Notes under the pieces: model-generated
Seen by the model: only the letters and a program-made list of their open reading frames with translations
What the model was told of the DNA's origin: nothing
Database searches by the model: none
In this document: positions 54,233 to 62,497 of the stretch, in pieces
How the letters are laid out: every line of letters starts with the position of its first letter
How positions within the stretch are numbered: the stretch's first letter is position 1
DNA from: Allobosea sp.
GTDB taxonomy: Bacteria > Pseudomonadota > Alphaproteobacteria > Rhizobiales > Kaistiaceae
Assembly: GCA_017307955.1 (NCBI GenBank)
Contig: JAFKFV010000007.1
Coordinates: 407,462 to 471,461 of the forward strand
Length of the DNA stretch: 64,000 nucleotides
Direction: 5' to 3'
Translations under genes and position numbers: made by a program

Positions 54233-55198
54233 ATGGCCGTCTATACAGAGATCTCCGACGACGAGATCGACCGCTTCGTCGCGACCTACGACATCGGCAC
54301 GGTGGTGTCGCTGAAGGGCATCGCCGAAGGCGTCGAGAACTCGAACTTCCTGCTCGTGACCGAGAAGGGGCCGCATATCCTGACGCTCTATGAGAAGCGG
54401 GTTGATCCGAACGATCTCCCCTTCTTCATCGGGCTGATGGAGCATCTCGCCCGCCGCGGCCTCACCTGTCCGCAGCCGGTGCGCAACCGCGCCGGCGAAG
54501 CGCTCGGCGAGGTCTCGGGCCGCGCGGCGGCGATCGTCACCTTCCTTGACGGCATGTGGATCCGCCGGCCGCGCGTCGAGCATTGCGCCGCGGTCGGCAC
54601 GGCGCTCGCCGAACTGCATATCGCCGGCGAAGGCTTCGCGCTCTCCCGCCGCAACGCGCTCTCTGTGCCCGGCTGGCGCCCGCTCTTCGAGCGATCGAGG
54701 GAGCGGGCCGACAGCGTGACGCCCGGCCTGGTGGAGCTCATCGCTGCCGAACTCGATGTCCTCGAGAAGAACTGGCCGACCGACCTGCCGGCCGGCGTCA
54801 TCCATGCCGACCTCTTCCCCGACAATGTCTTCTTCCTGCGGGGGAAGCTGTCGGGGCTCATCGACTTCTATTTCGCCTGCAACGACTTCTTCGCCTATGA
54901 CGCCGCGATCTGCCTCAATGCCTGGTGCTTCGAGGCGGATGGCGCGCTGAACGTCACCAAGGCGCGCGCCCTGCTCGGCGCCTATGAGAAGACCCGGCCA
55001 TTCTCCGCCGCCGAGCGGGCAGCGCTGCCGCTGCTCGCCCGCGGCTCGGCGCTGCGCTTCCTGCTGACGCGGCTCTATGACTGGCTCAACGTGCCGCCCG
55101 GCGCGCTCGTGGCGCCGAAGGATCCGCTCGAATATCTCAGGAAGCTCCGCTTCCACCAGTCGGTCGCTGATGTCCGCGCCTACGGGATCGAGCCGTGA
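54233..55198 (+). CDS. thrB: Homoserine kinase (ThrB, APH-fold type)
   Basis: This 321-aa kinase phosphorylates homoserine for threonine synthesis. It is the aminoglycoside-phosphotransferase-fold form: [46 protein letters not shown] (ATP lysine region), and the catalytic loop [13 protein letters not shown] followed by [25 protein letters not shown]. Found in many alphaproteobacteria in place of the GHMP-type ThrB. It follows ispH by seven bases and overlaps rnhA by four; its product feeds thrC at 46 kb. Confidence 0.95.
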   Translation: MAVYTEISDDEIDRFVATYDIGTVVSLKGIAEGVENSNFLLVTEKGPHILTLYEKRVDPNDLPFFIGLMEHLARRGLTCPQPVRNRAGEALGEVSGRAAAIVTFLDGMWIRRPRVEHCAAVGTALAELHIAGEGFALSRRNALSVPGWRPLFERSRERADSVTPGLVELIAAELDVLEKNWPTDLPAGVIHADLFPDNVFFLRGKLSGLIDFYFACNDFFAYDAAICLNAWCFEADGALNVTKARALLGAYEKTRPFSAAERAALPLLARGSALRFLLTRLYDWLNVPPGALVAPKDPLEYLRKLRFHQSVADVRAYGIEP

Positions 55199-55662
55199 GC
55201 GAGACGCAGCGCGTCCAGATCTGGACGGATGGCGCCTGTTCCGGGAATCCGGGACCAGGCGGCTGGGGCGCCGTGCTCGTCTATAACGGCACGGAGAAGG
55301 AACTCTCCGGCGGCGCCGCCGAGACGACCAACAACCGCATGGAGCTGACCGCGGCGATCGAGGCGCTGAACGCGCTGAAGCGTCCCTGCGCGATCGATCT
55401 CCATACCGATAGCCAATATGTGAAGGGCGGCATCACAGGCTGGATCTTCGGCTGGAAGAAGAACGGCTGGAAGACCGCCGACAAGAAGCCGGTCAAGAAT
55501 GTGGACCTCTGGCAGCAGCTCGACGCCGCTCTGCAGCGCCACGATGTCGCCTGGCACTGGGTCAAGGGCCATGCCGGCAACGAAGCCAATGAGAAGGCCG
55601 ACCTCCTCGCCCGCCAGGGCATGGCGCCATTCAAGCCGGCGCGGCGCGCGAGCAGCGGTTAG
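55195..55662 (+). CDS. rnhA: Ribonuclease HI
   Basis: This 155-aa endonuclease cuts the RNA strand of RNA-DNA hybrids. The catalytic residues are D12 ([17 protein letters not shown]), E50 ([15 protein letters not shown]), D72 ([12 protein letters not shown]) and D136 (NEKADLLAR), with the basic handle [20 protein letters not shown] present. The GTG start overlaps the thrB stop (GTGA). It is convergent with vapC, and their ends overlap by four bases (55659-55662). Confidence 0.97.
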   Translation: MSETQRVQIWTDGACSGNPGPGGWGAVLVYNGTEKELSGGAAETTNNRMELTAAIEALNALKRPCAIDLHTDSQYVKGGITGWIFGWKKNGWKTADKKPVKNVDLWQQLDAALQRHDVAWHWVKGHAGNEANEKADLLARQGMAPFKPARRASSG

Positions 55663-56048
55663 TCCCAGAGCCTCTTGACGCCAAAGCTGTCGAACAGCGT
55701 CTCGTTCGACACGAGCGTCAGCCCGTCGGTCAGCGCCTGCGCGATCAGCAGCCGGTCGAAGGGGTCCTTGTGCGGGTGGTCAAACGAAGCCGCCGCGGCC
55801 GCTTGGCGCGTCGTGATTGCCAACCGCTCGAAACCGTCCTTGTCGATCACCGCCTCGATGTCGGCGATGAACGGCTCGGCATCCGGCAGTTTGCCGAGGC
55901 GATGCTTGGTCACCGTCTCCCAGACGGATGCTGCGCTGACAAAGACAGCATCCCCATTGTCGGCAATCCGATCGACGAGCGCGCGGCCGAGCCTTGGATT
56001 GCCGGTGTTCCACCAGATCCAAGCATGCGTATCGAGCAGCAGCCTCAC
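55659..56048 (-). CDS. VapC-like PIN-domain toxin
   Basis: This 129-aa PIN-domain protein opens [13 protein letters not shown] (first acidic residue D6) and has [16 protein letters not shown] and [35 protein letters not shown], the [11 protein letters not shown] block of the VapC group. VapC toxins are Mg-dependent RNases that often cut initiator tRNA. GTG 56048 overlaps the antitoxin stop (GTGA, 56045-56048), giving coupled translation, and is preferred to a TTG at 56063. Confidence 0.92.
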   Translation of the reverse strand: MRLLLDTHAWIWWNTGNPRLGRALVDRIADNGDAVFVSAASVWETVTKHRLGKLPDAEPFIADIEAVIDKDGFERLAITTRQAAAAASFDHPHKDPFDRLLIAQALTDGLTLVSNETLFDSFGVKRLWD

Positions 56049-56287
56049 TTGGGATTGTTCCAAGCTTCGAGTTCATCCTCGGGCAGCGGCTCGAAGAAGC
56101 GATCGTCAAGGTCGAACACGCCCTTGAAGCGCCCCGGCTGGCGGCGAGGCTTTTCCTCGGCGGCGAGCGGCATCAGGCGGGCGACCGGCGTGTCGCCACG
56201 CATGATGATCACCTCCTCGCCCGCCGCGGCGCGGGCCGCCAGGCGGGAGAGGTTCGTCTTCGCCTCATGCATCTTGACGCGGATCAT
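56045..56287 (-). CDS. Phd/YefM-type antitoxin (VapB partner)
   Basis: This 80-aa protein has the Phd/YefM N-terminal fold: MIRVKMHEAKTNLSRLAARAAAGEEVIIMRGDTPVARLMPLA. A proline-rich, acidic C-terminus (FFEPLPEDELEAWNNP) would bind the PIN toxin. A GGAGG site precedes the ATG. It represses its own operon in known relatives. Two direct GTTAGC repeats upstream are candidate binding sites. Confidence 0.92.
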   Translation of the reverse strand: MIRVKMHEAKTNLSRLAARAAAGEEVIIMRGDTPVARLMPLAAEEKPRRQPGRFKGVFDLDDRFFEPLPEDELEAWNNPK

Positions 56288-56300
56288 GGCTCGGCCTCCG

Positions 56301-56318
56301 GTTAGCCAAGTTGTTAGC
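56301..56318. promoter_or_regulatory. Direct repeats upstream of vapB
   Basis: GTTAGC occurs at 56301-56306 and again at 56313-56318, 12 bases apart, in an AT-richer patch just before the antitoxin gene. The second copy continues into the palindrome TTAGCTAA (56315-56322). They may be the antitoxin's operator; no -35/-10 pair is certain. Confidence 0.4.
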
Positions 56319-56346
56319 TAATCAGAAACGCCGCGCTCTGCAAGGA

Positions 56347-56829
56347 TCACAGCAGCCCGAGGATCGCCGCGGCACCCGAGACGCTGACGCCCGGCGCCTC
56401 CTCGACATTCAGCGCCTTCACGACGCCGTCCTCGACGATCATCGCATAGCGCTTCGAGCGGAGGCCGAGGCCGGCGGCGCCGAGATCGATGTCGAGCCCG
56501 ACCGCCCTGGTGAAGAGGCCGGCGCCATCGGCGAGGAACAGGATCTTGCCGTCGGCGCCGGTCGCCTTTTCCCAGGCGCCCATCACATGGTGGTCGTTGA
56601 CGGCGACCACGGCGATCTCGTCGACGCCCTTGGCGCGGATGGCGTCCGCCTGCTCCAGATAGCCCGGCAGGTGGTTGGCATGGCAGGTCGGCGTGAAGGC
56701 GCCGGGGACGGCGAACAGCACGACCTTGCGGCCGGCGAAGATGTCGGCCGTCGATTTCTCGACGACGCCGTCGGCGGTCTTGATGCGGAAAACGGCGTCG
56801 GGAAGGCGCTCGCCAACCGAGATCGTCAT
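56347..56829 (-). CDS. Peroxiredoxin (Prx5-like)
   Basis: This 160-aa thiol peroxidase reduces hydrogen peroxide and alkyl hydroperoxides. The peroxidatic Cys is C49 in VPGAFTPTCHANHLPGY, with the typical Prx5 segments TISVGERLPDAVF, VAVNDHHVMGAW and KILFLADGAGLFTRAVGL, and SKRYAMIVEDGVVKALNVEE. No second conserved Cys is evident, so it probably relies on glutathione/glutaredoxin or another thiol. AGGAG lies seven bases before the ATG at 56829. Confidence 0.95.
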   Translation of the reverse strand: MTISVGERLPDAVFRIKTADGVVEKSTADIFAGRKVVLFAVPGAFTPTCHANHLPGYLEQADAIRAKGVDEIAVVAVNDHHVMGAWEKATGADGKILFLADGAGLFTRAVGLDIDLGAAGLGLRSKRYAMIVEDGVVKALNVEEAPGVSVSGAAAILGLL

Positions 56830-56902
56830 GCTTGGCTCCTGGTTTGGGGAAGTCGTGGAGCCCGGCACCGTAGAGCCTTTCGACCCTCGCCGGAAGGTGG
56901 GC

Positions 56903-57754
56903 TCAGTCGGCGATCGACACCGCCTGGCCGTCCGGGCCGAGCCTGAAGGCGCGCGTCGCCGCCTCCCCGTTCGACGTCATCGTGAGCCGCACGACCGCGC
57001 CATCCAGCGGCGTCGTCGCCGTCTTGCGGTCGACGGCGATCCTGTACCGGACGGGACCGCCGCTCGCCGTCTCCGGCTCCGGCGGCGCCGGATACCAATC
57101 CGGCGGCATCTCGACGAAAAGCGTCGTCGCGACCGGATCCGGTGCCATGACCGTGACCTCGAATTCCGGCAGTTTGTCGCTGCCGCCGGCCCGCTCCAGG
57201 CCCGTCACCGCGAAGGCGCCGGCGCGGCCCGGCCCCGGCAGCGCGGCGCGCGCCGCGGTGATGGCCGCCATGGCGCCGTCATCCGGAGCGCCTGGAGAAA
57301 CATCGAGGCTGGCCGAAAGATTGATCGGCACGCAGACATCGGCGCAGATGCCGAGATTGGCGGTGAGCTCGAGCTGGACTGGCTGCGACGGATCGGTCTG
57401 CGCGAAGCTGACCGGCAGCACGACGCGGTCGTGATAGACATTCGAGACCGAGAAACCGTCGTCGCTCCGCTCCGGCGCCGGGAAGGCGACGTCCGCACCG
57501 CTCGCGTTTTCGGACCCCGAGAAATCGAAGCGCGGCGGAATGCCTGCATCGCCCGGCGTCCGCCAATAGGTCTTCCAGCCCGGATCGAGCACGATCTCGA
57601 TCGCCGCCTGCAGCGGCACGCCTGGCGCCGACTGCGCGGCGATAAGGCGGATGCCGACATGATCCGTGGTCGACCACGCGCCCGTCGCGGCATCGCCGGC
57701 GGCGGGCAGAAGGACGACGAGCAATGATGCGAGAATGGAACGGAGCGGCGTCAC
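56903..57754 (-). CDS. Stand-alone DsbD N-terminal-domain-like periplasmic protein
   Basis: This 283-aa protein has a signal peptide (SILASLLVVLLPAAGDAA) and resembles the periplasmic N-terminal part of DsbD/ScsB reductases: AAIEIVLDPGWKTYWRTPGDAGIPPRFDFSGSEN, VYHDRVVLPVSF, and two cysteines in LGICADVCVPINL (C137, C141). No transmembrane transporter domain or thioredoxin domain follows. Such lone domains may receive electrons from a separate CcdA-like protein; that partner is not visible here. GTG 57754 is the start; no strong ribosome-binding site is seen. Confidence 0.85.
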   Translation of the reverse strand: MTPLRSILASLLVVLLPAAGDAATGAWSTTDHVGIRLIAAQSAPGVPLQAAIEIVLDPGWKTYWRTPGDAGIPPRFDFSGSENASGADVAFPAPERSDDGFSVSNVYHDRVVLPVSFAQTDPSQPVQLELTANLGICADVCVPINLSASLDVSPGAPDDGAMAAITAARAALPGPGRAGAFAVTGLERAGGSDKLPEFEVTVMAPDPVATTLFVEMPPDWYPAPPEPETASGGPVRYRIAVDRKTATTPLDGAVVRLTMTSNGEAATRAFRLGPDGQAVSIAD

Positions 57755-57924
57755 GGCGATTGCGAAGGGCGGGCTGGCAACTGCGCTGCTCTAGCCGCCC
57801 GCGCCGCGTCGCGCCAGATGGCGGTCATCACGTCTTGGTGCGCCGACAGGCAGCCGCGTCACGGCCGCGTGCTTTCAATTTGTGTCCGGGGTGCTAGAGT
57901 CGAGCAATGGTGAGGAAAAAAGGC

Positions 57925-58518
57925 ATGGATGATCACGAGCAGGGCTATCTCGACGGGCAGTTTCTCGTCGCCATGCCCGGCATGCTCGACGAGCGCTTCG
58001 CCCGCTCGGTGATCTATCTCTGCGCCCATTCGGAAGAGGGCGCGATGGGCATCGTCGTCAACCAGGCGGTGCCGCAGATCAGCTTCTCCGATCTCCTCGT
58101 CCAGCTCGATATCATCCCGGAAGGCCCCGAAATCCGCCTGCCGCGCGCGGCGAGCCGCATGATCGTGCAGCGCGGCGGCCCGGTCGAGACGGGGCGCGGC
58201 TTCGTCCTGCACAGCGCCGATTACTTCGCCGACAATTCGACGCTGCCGATCGACGAGAATATCTGCCTGACGGCGACGCTGGACGTGCTGAAGGCCATCG
58301 CATCTGGCTCGGGACCGGAAAGCGCCATGCTGGCGCTCGGCTATGCCGGCTGGGGCGCGGGCCAGCTCGAGGAAGAGATCCAGGCGAATGGCTGGCTCTC
58401 GCTGAAGGGCGACGCCGAGCTCATCTTTGATACTGATCTCGACGGGAAATATACCCGCGCCCTGGCGATGATGGGTGTCGATCCCGCCATGCTGTCAGGC
58501 GAGGCAGGTCACGCCTGA
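57925..58518 (+). CDS. YqgE/AlgH family protein
   Basis: This 197-aa protein has the YqgE/AlgH signature: [82 protein letters not shown]. Its fold is known but its function is not; AlgH was linked to alginate regulation in Pseudomonas. The ATG at 57925 is chosen because GAGG lies nine bases upstream; an ATG at 57907 would add six residues (MVRKKG). It converges on the SURF1 gene. Confidence 0.92.
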   Translation: MDDHEQGYLDGQFLVAMPGMLDERFARSVIYLCAHSEEGAMGIVVNQAVPQISFSDLLVQLDIIPEGPEIRLPRAASRMIVQRGGPVETGRGFVLHSADYFADNSTLPIDENICLTATLDVLKAIASGSGPESAMLALGYAGWGAGQLEEEIQANGWLSLKGDAELIFDTDLDGKYTRALAMMGVDPAMLSGEAGHA

Positions 58519-58524
58519 AGTCCG

Positions 58525-59307
58525 TCACGCCTGAGGCGGACGGCGGCGGAGGACGCCCCGCGCATAGACGAAGAACACCGCGACGAGCGCCAGCGCCAGC
58601 CCATACCATGTGCCGACATATTGCAGGTGGTTGTTCGGGAAGTTTACCAGCGTCTCGCCGCCCTGCGGCAGGCCGCCCGGATTGGGCGTCGCGTCGGCGT
58701 CGATCGAATAGGGCGCCACCTCGGCGGCCTGTAGCCCTGCTGCCCGCGCGAACAGCGCCGGCTCGCGTGCGAACCACTGGTTGTCGGCGCTCATCCCGTC
58801 GGAGAAGACGTGCCATGGCCGCTCCGGGCGGCGGAGAAGCCCCGTCACCGTCACGCGGCCGGATGGCTGACCTTCAAGACGCGTCGCCGCGTCGCGGCGG
58901 TCGTCCGGCACGAAGCCGCGATTGACATAGACGATCCAGCCGCCATCGGTGCGCAGCGGCGTGAACACCTGCCAGCCGACGCCGCCAACCGGCCCCTTGG
59001 GCGTCATCAGGGTCATGTAGAGCAGCGCTTCGCGGTCGTTCAGAAACGTCCCCGAGACGGTCACCGGCGTGTAGTCGGCCTCGGTGAGATCGAGCACCGG
59101 CCATGCCTCCGGACCGGGCGCAGCCACCGGCGGCGCCTTGAGGCGGCTCTCGACATGCGCGATCAGCGCCTCCTTCCAATGGAGCCGCTGCAGCTGCCAG
59201 GTGCCGAGCGCGACCAGCACGGCGAAGACGATGAGGGCCGCGATCCCCGGCGCGATCAGGCTCTTGATCGGAGAGGCGGGACGCGAAGTGGTCATGGGCG
59301 CGATCAT
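58525..59307 (-). CDS. SURF1-family cytochrome oxidase assembly protein
   Basis: This 260-aa inner-membrane protein has two transmembrane helices flanking a periplasmic domain: IAALIVFAVLVALGTWQLQRLHWK at the start and YVGTWYGLALALVAVFFVYA at the end. The domain shows TVSGTFLNDREALLY, GWQVFTPLRTDGGWIVYVNRGFVP and NNHLQYVGTWYGLA, the SURF1 motifs. SURF1 (Shy1) helps insert heme a into subunit I. ATG 59307 or 59295 may be used. Last gene of the oxidase cluster. Confidence 0.94.
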   Translation of the reverse strand: MIAPMTTSRPASPIKSLIAPGIAALIVFAVLVALGTWQLQRLHWKEALIAHVESRLKAPPVAAPGPEAWPVLDLTEADYTPVTVSGTFLNDREALLYMTLMTPKGPVGGVGWQVFTPLRTDGGWIVYVNRGFVPDDRRDAATRLEGQPSGRVTVTGLLRRPERPWHVFSDGMSADNQWFAREPALFARAAGLQAAEVAPYSIDADATPNPGGLPQGGETLVNFPNNHLQYVGTWYGLALALVAVFFVYARGVLRRRPPQA

Positions 59308-59346
59308 GGCTCGGTCATCGGCCTTTCGCCGGCCGCGGCGGACCGG

Positions 59347-59754
59347 CTATTGCAGCCGCCCCTGCTCAGCCTTGGTGCGATACTGGATCGCGATCATCAG
59401 CCCCTTCAGCGGCCGGAGCATGCCAAAGGAGAGCCCGAGGATCAGCGGCACCCAGAGCAGGATATGCACCCAGAAGGGCGGCTGGAACGTGAATTCCACA
59501 TAGAGCGCCAGGAAGGCGACGATGAAGCCGACGATCAGGATGACGAAGACCGCGGGGCCATCGCCCGAATCGATGAAGGCGTAGTCGAGGCCGCAATTGG
59601 CGCACGAGGGCTGCAGCGACAGGAAGCCCTTGAAGAGCCGGCCCTCGCCGCAGCGCGGACAGCGGCCGCGGAGCCCCGTCTGGCTCGGCGAGAGGTCGGG
59701 ATAGAGCGCCCGGTCAACGGGCGCGGTCGGCGCCTCGGCGGCGGGCTCGCTCAT
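59347..59754 (-). CDS. DUF983 membrane protein with zinc-ribbon start
   Basis: This 135-aa protein has a CPRC...CANC zinc-ribbon pattern (C32, C35, C51, C54) followed by two transmembrane helices (AVFVILIVGFIVAFLALYVEF and WVHILLWVPLILGLSFGMLRPL). DUF983 genes travel with cox operons in alphaproteobacteria. A role in oxidase assembly is inferred from this position between coxC and SURF1. The domain order is standard for the family. Confidence 0.92.
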   Translation of the reverse strand: MSEPAAEAPTAPVDRALYPDLSPSQTGLRGRCPRCGEGRLFKGFLSLQPSCANCGLDYAFIDSGDGPAVFVILIVGFIVAFLALYVEFTFQPPFWVHILLWVPLILGLSFGMLRPLKGLMIAIQYRTKAEQGRLQ

Positions 59755-59811
59755 GGGAGACTCCGGAAAGACATGCGCCGCGAACGTGGATGCCCGCGGC
59801 GCATGAATGCG

Positions 59812-60651
59812 TCAGGCGGCGTGGATCGGCGCGCCCCAGCCACCCCAGACATAGATGGCGAAGAAGAGGAACAGCCAGACGACGTCGACGAAGTGCCAGT
59901 ACCAGGCGGCGGCCTCGAAGCCGAAATGCTCCTTGGGCGTGAACTGCCCGGCAAGAGCCCGCATCAGGCAGACGATCAGGAAGATCGTGCCGACGAGGAC
60001 GTGGAAGCCGTGGAAGCCGGTCGCCATGAAGAAGGTGGCGCCATAGATGTTGCCGCCGAACGAGAAGGCCGCATGCGAATATTCGATCGCCTGCACGCAG
60101 GAGAAGATGAGGCCGAGCACGACGGTGCAGACGAGGCCCCACTTCAGGCCCTCGCGGTCGTCCTCCAGCAGCGCATGATGCGCCCAGGTGATCGTCGTGC
60201 CCGAGGTGAGCAGGATCAGCGTGTTGAGCAGCGGCAGGTGCCAGGGATCGAAGACCTCGATGCCCTTCGGCGGCCAGTGACCGCCGGTGAACTCGACGCG
60301 GGCCACCTGCTGCGCCTCGTTGGCGAAGAGGCTGGCGTCGAAGAAGGCCCAGAACCAGGCGACGAAGAACATCACCTCGGAGGCGATGAACAGGATCATG
60401 CCGTAGCGCAGATGCAGCTGCACCACGCGGGTATGATAGCCCTGCTGCCCCTCGCGGATCACGTCGACCCACCAGGACGCCATCGTGTAGAGCACGACGA
60501 GCAGGCCCGGCACGATCCACCACAGCGAGGCGCCGTGCATGTAGGAAATGCCGCCGATGGCCATGATCAGGGCGCCGATGGAGCCGAGGAAGGGCCAGGG
60601 GCTCGGATTGACGAGATGGTAGTCGTGATGCTTGGCGTGGGCTTCAGCCAT
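59812..60651 (-). CDS. ctaE: Cytochrome c oxidase subunit III
   Basis: This 279-aa protein has seven membrane helices and stabilises the aa3 oxidase. Landmarks are HDYHLVNPSPWPFLGSIGALIMAIGG at the start, MILFIASEVMFFVAWFWAFFDASL, LPLLNTLILLTSGTTITWAHHALL, and GFHGFHVLVGTIFLIVCLMRA with EHFGFEAAAWYWHFVDVVWLFLF. All conserved helices are present. It follows ctaG by 18 bases in the ctaD-B-coxF-G-E order. Confidence 0.97.
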   Translation of the reverse strand: MAEAHAKHHDYHLVNPSPWPFLGSIGALIMAIGGISYMHGASLWWIVPGLLVVLYTMASWWVDVIREGQQGYHTRVVQLHLRYGMILFIASEVMFFVAWFWAFFDASLFANEAQQVARVEFTGGHWPPKGIEVFDPWHLPLLNTLILLTSGTTITWAHHALLEDDREGLKWGLVCTVVLGLIFSCVQAIEYSHAAFSFGGNIYGATFFMATGFHGFHVLVGTIFLIVCLMRALAGQFTPKEHFGFEAAAWYWHFVDVVWLFLFFAIYVWGGWGAPIHAA

Positions 60652-60669
60652 CGAGGTGCTCCCCGGTCC

Positions 60670-61314
60670 TTATCGCAGCTTGGTTTCCGCCGCGTCAGGC
60701 CCGATCGATGCGACTGGCGCAGCCGCGGGCTCCACGCTCGGATAGAAGGTATAGGATAGAGTGATGGTGTCGGTGTAGCGGGACTCGCTGTCGCGGTCCA
60801 TGGCCGGATCGACGAAGAAGGTCACCGGCATCTCGACCTTCTCGCCCGGCTTCAGCGTCTGCGCGTTGAAGCAGAAACAGGCGATCTTGTTGAAATACTG
60901 GCCCGAACGGTCGGGCGCGACATTGAAGCTCGCCGTGCCCGTCGAGGTGACGTCGGTGCGGTTCTCGGCGAGGAAGCTGACATGCGCGACCTCGCCCAGG
61001 CGGACCTTCATCTCGCGCTGCAGCGGGCGGAACGCCCAGCCGATGCCGTTGGCGACATTGGCGTCGAATCGGACCGTGACCACGCGGTCGAGCACGTCGG
61101 TCGGCGCGGCTTCGGCGCGCTGCGTCGTGCCGCCATAGCCCGTCACCTGGCAGAACAGCCGATAGAGCGGTACCGAGGCGAAGGCGGCCCCGAGCATGGC
61201 CGCGCCGAACACGACGCAGGCGGCCGCCGTGACGCCCAGCGAACGGTGGCGCTTCGCCGACCCGGTATCGGGATCGGCGTCCTTCTGCTCATTCGGGGGA
61301 GGCGTGTCGGTCAT
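60670..61314 (-). CDS. ctaG: Cytochrome c oxidase assembly protein Cox11/CtaG
   Basis: This 214-aa protein inserts copper into the CuB site of subunit I. It has one N-terminal membrane helix (AAACVVFGAAMLGAAFASVPLYRLFCQVTGYGG) and a periplasmic domain with the copper-binding CFCF motif (C146, C148) in FNKIACFCFNAQTLKPGE, followed by MPVTFFVDPAMD. All Cox11 signatures are intact. It lies three bases after the small coxF-like gene, implying tight coupling. Confidence 0.96.
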   Translation of the reverse strand: MTDTPPPNEQKDADPDTGSAKRHRSLGVTAAACVVFGAAMLGAAFASVPLYRLFCQVTGYGGTTQRAEAAPTDVLDRVVTVRFDANVANGIGWAFRPLQREMKVRLGEVAHVSFLAENRTDVTSTGTASFNVAPDRSGQYFNKIACFCFNAQTLKPGEKVEMPVTFFVDPAMDRDSESRYTDTITLSYTFYPSVEPAAAPVASIGPDAAETKLR

Positions 61315-61317
61315 CGG

Positions 61318-61509
61318 CTACAGCGTCCTGTCCGCGACATGGCCGCCGAGCTTCACGATCGTCACCGCCCAGAACAGGATGACGAGTGCGCCGAGCGCGA
61401 GGCCGATGGCGATAGACCGCGCGCGGCGGCGGCGAATCTGTTCCGGCGTCAGGCGCACGCCGTCCTCGACCCCCGCCGGAGGGGTGCCGCGCTCGAGATC
61501 CGCTACCAT
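61318..61509 (-). CDS. Small CoxF-like membrane protein
   Basis: This 63-aa protein has a charged N-terminus ([31 protein letters not shown]) and one membrane helix ([22 protein letters not shown]). Its start overlaps the ctaB stop by seven bases, and ctaG follows after three. A small protein with the LTPEQxRRRRxRSxAIxLALGxLVxLFxxVTxxKLG pattern occupies this slot in alphaproteobacterial cta clusters and is often called CoxF. It presumably helps oxidase assembly; this is inferred from location. Confidence 0.88.
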   Translation of the reverse strand: MVADLERGTPPAGVEDGVRLTPEQIRRRRARSIAIGLALGALVILFWAVTIVKLGGHVADRTL

Positions 61510-62435
61510 GCCAGCCCCGCCAGCATGGCGAGCCGCTCGACGAGCAGCATCGCGAACAGCATGAACAGATAGAAGATCGAGAAGGCGAACAGCCGCTTCG
61601 CCGGCACCATGGCGGTATCGGCGTCGCTCATGCGGTAGACGCGGACCGCCATGCCGACAAAGACGAGGCCGAGCATGCCGGCGGCGACGCCGTAAGCGAG
61701 CGAGGCGAAGCCGAGCACCGCCGGCAGCACGCCGATCGGCGCCAGCAGCACGGAATAGATCAGGATCTGCCGCCGCGTCTCGGCGAGGCCGGCGACGACC
61801 GGCAGCATGGGCACGCCGGCCCGCGCATAGTCGTCCGACTTGAACAGCGCCAGCGCCCAGAAATGCGGCGGCGTCCACATGAAGATGATCAGGAAGAGGA
61901 CGATGCTCTCGAGGCTGACGCCGCCCGTGACCGACGCCCAGGCGACGACCGGCGGAAAGGCGCCCGCGGCGCCGCCGATGACGATGTTCTGCGGCGTCCA
62001 GCGCTTCAGCCACATCGTGTAGATGACGACATAGAAGAAGATGGTGAAGGCGAGCAGGCCGGCTGCGACCGGATTGACCAGCACGCTGAGGACGCCGACC
62101 GAGAAGGCGGCGAGCGTCAGGCCGAAGGCGAGCGCCTCGCCTTCCGTCACGCGGCCGGCCGGGATCGGGCGGCCGCTCGTGCGGCGCATGACGCGATCGA
62201 TATCGGCGTCGTACCACATGTTGAGCGCACCCGACGCACCTGCGCCGACGGCGATGCAGATGAGCGCTGCAAGGCCGATCACGGGATGGATGCCGCCCGG
62301 CGCCAGCACGAGGCCGGTCAGGGCGGTAAACACGACGAGCGACATCACCCGCGGCTTCAGGAGCGCGATATAGTCGCCCGGCCCCGCAAGGCTGAGGGCG
62401 GCTTCGTCGACCCGGTCGAGTTGTACGTCGGACAT
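61503..62435 (-). CDS. ctaB: Protoheme IX farnesyltransferase (heme O synthase)
   Basis: This 310-aa UbiA-family prenyltransferase attaches farnesyl to heme b to make heme O, the precursor of heme A. The first Asp-rich motif is [23 protein letters not shown]; the second lies in FFKSDDYA-type [19 protein letters not shown]. About nine transmembrane helices are visible. The ATG at 62435 (MSDVQLD) starts the protein. It lies 62 bases after ctaD and its end overlaps the coxF-like gene. Confidence 0.96.
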   Translation of the reverse strand: MSDVQLDRVDEAALSLAGPGDYIALLKPRVMSLVVFTALTGLVLAPGGIHPVIGLAALICIAVGAGASGALNMWYDADIDRVMRRTSGRPIPAGRVTEGEALAFGLTLAAFSVGVLSVLVNPVAAGLLAFTIFFYVVIYTMWLKRWTPQNIVIGGAAGAFPPVVAWASVTGGVSLESIVLFLIIFMWTPPHFWALALFKSDDYARAGVPMLPVVAGLAETRRQILIYSVLLAPIGVLPAVLGFASLAYGVAAGMLGLVFVGMAVRVYRMSDADTAMVPAKRLFAFSIFYLFMLFAMLLVERLAMLAGLAW

Positions 62436-62497
62436 CAAACCATATTCACTGACAGCAGGAGCCGGGCGGACCCGGCTCCATCGCCTCGTTGATGCGC

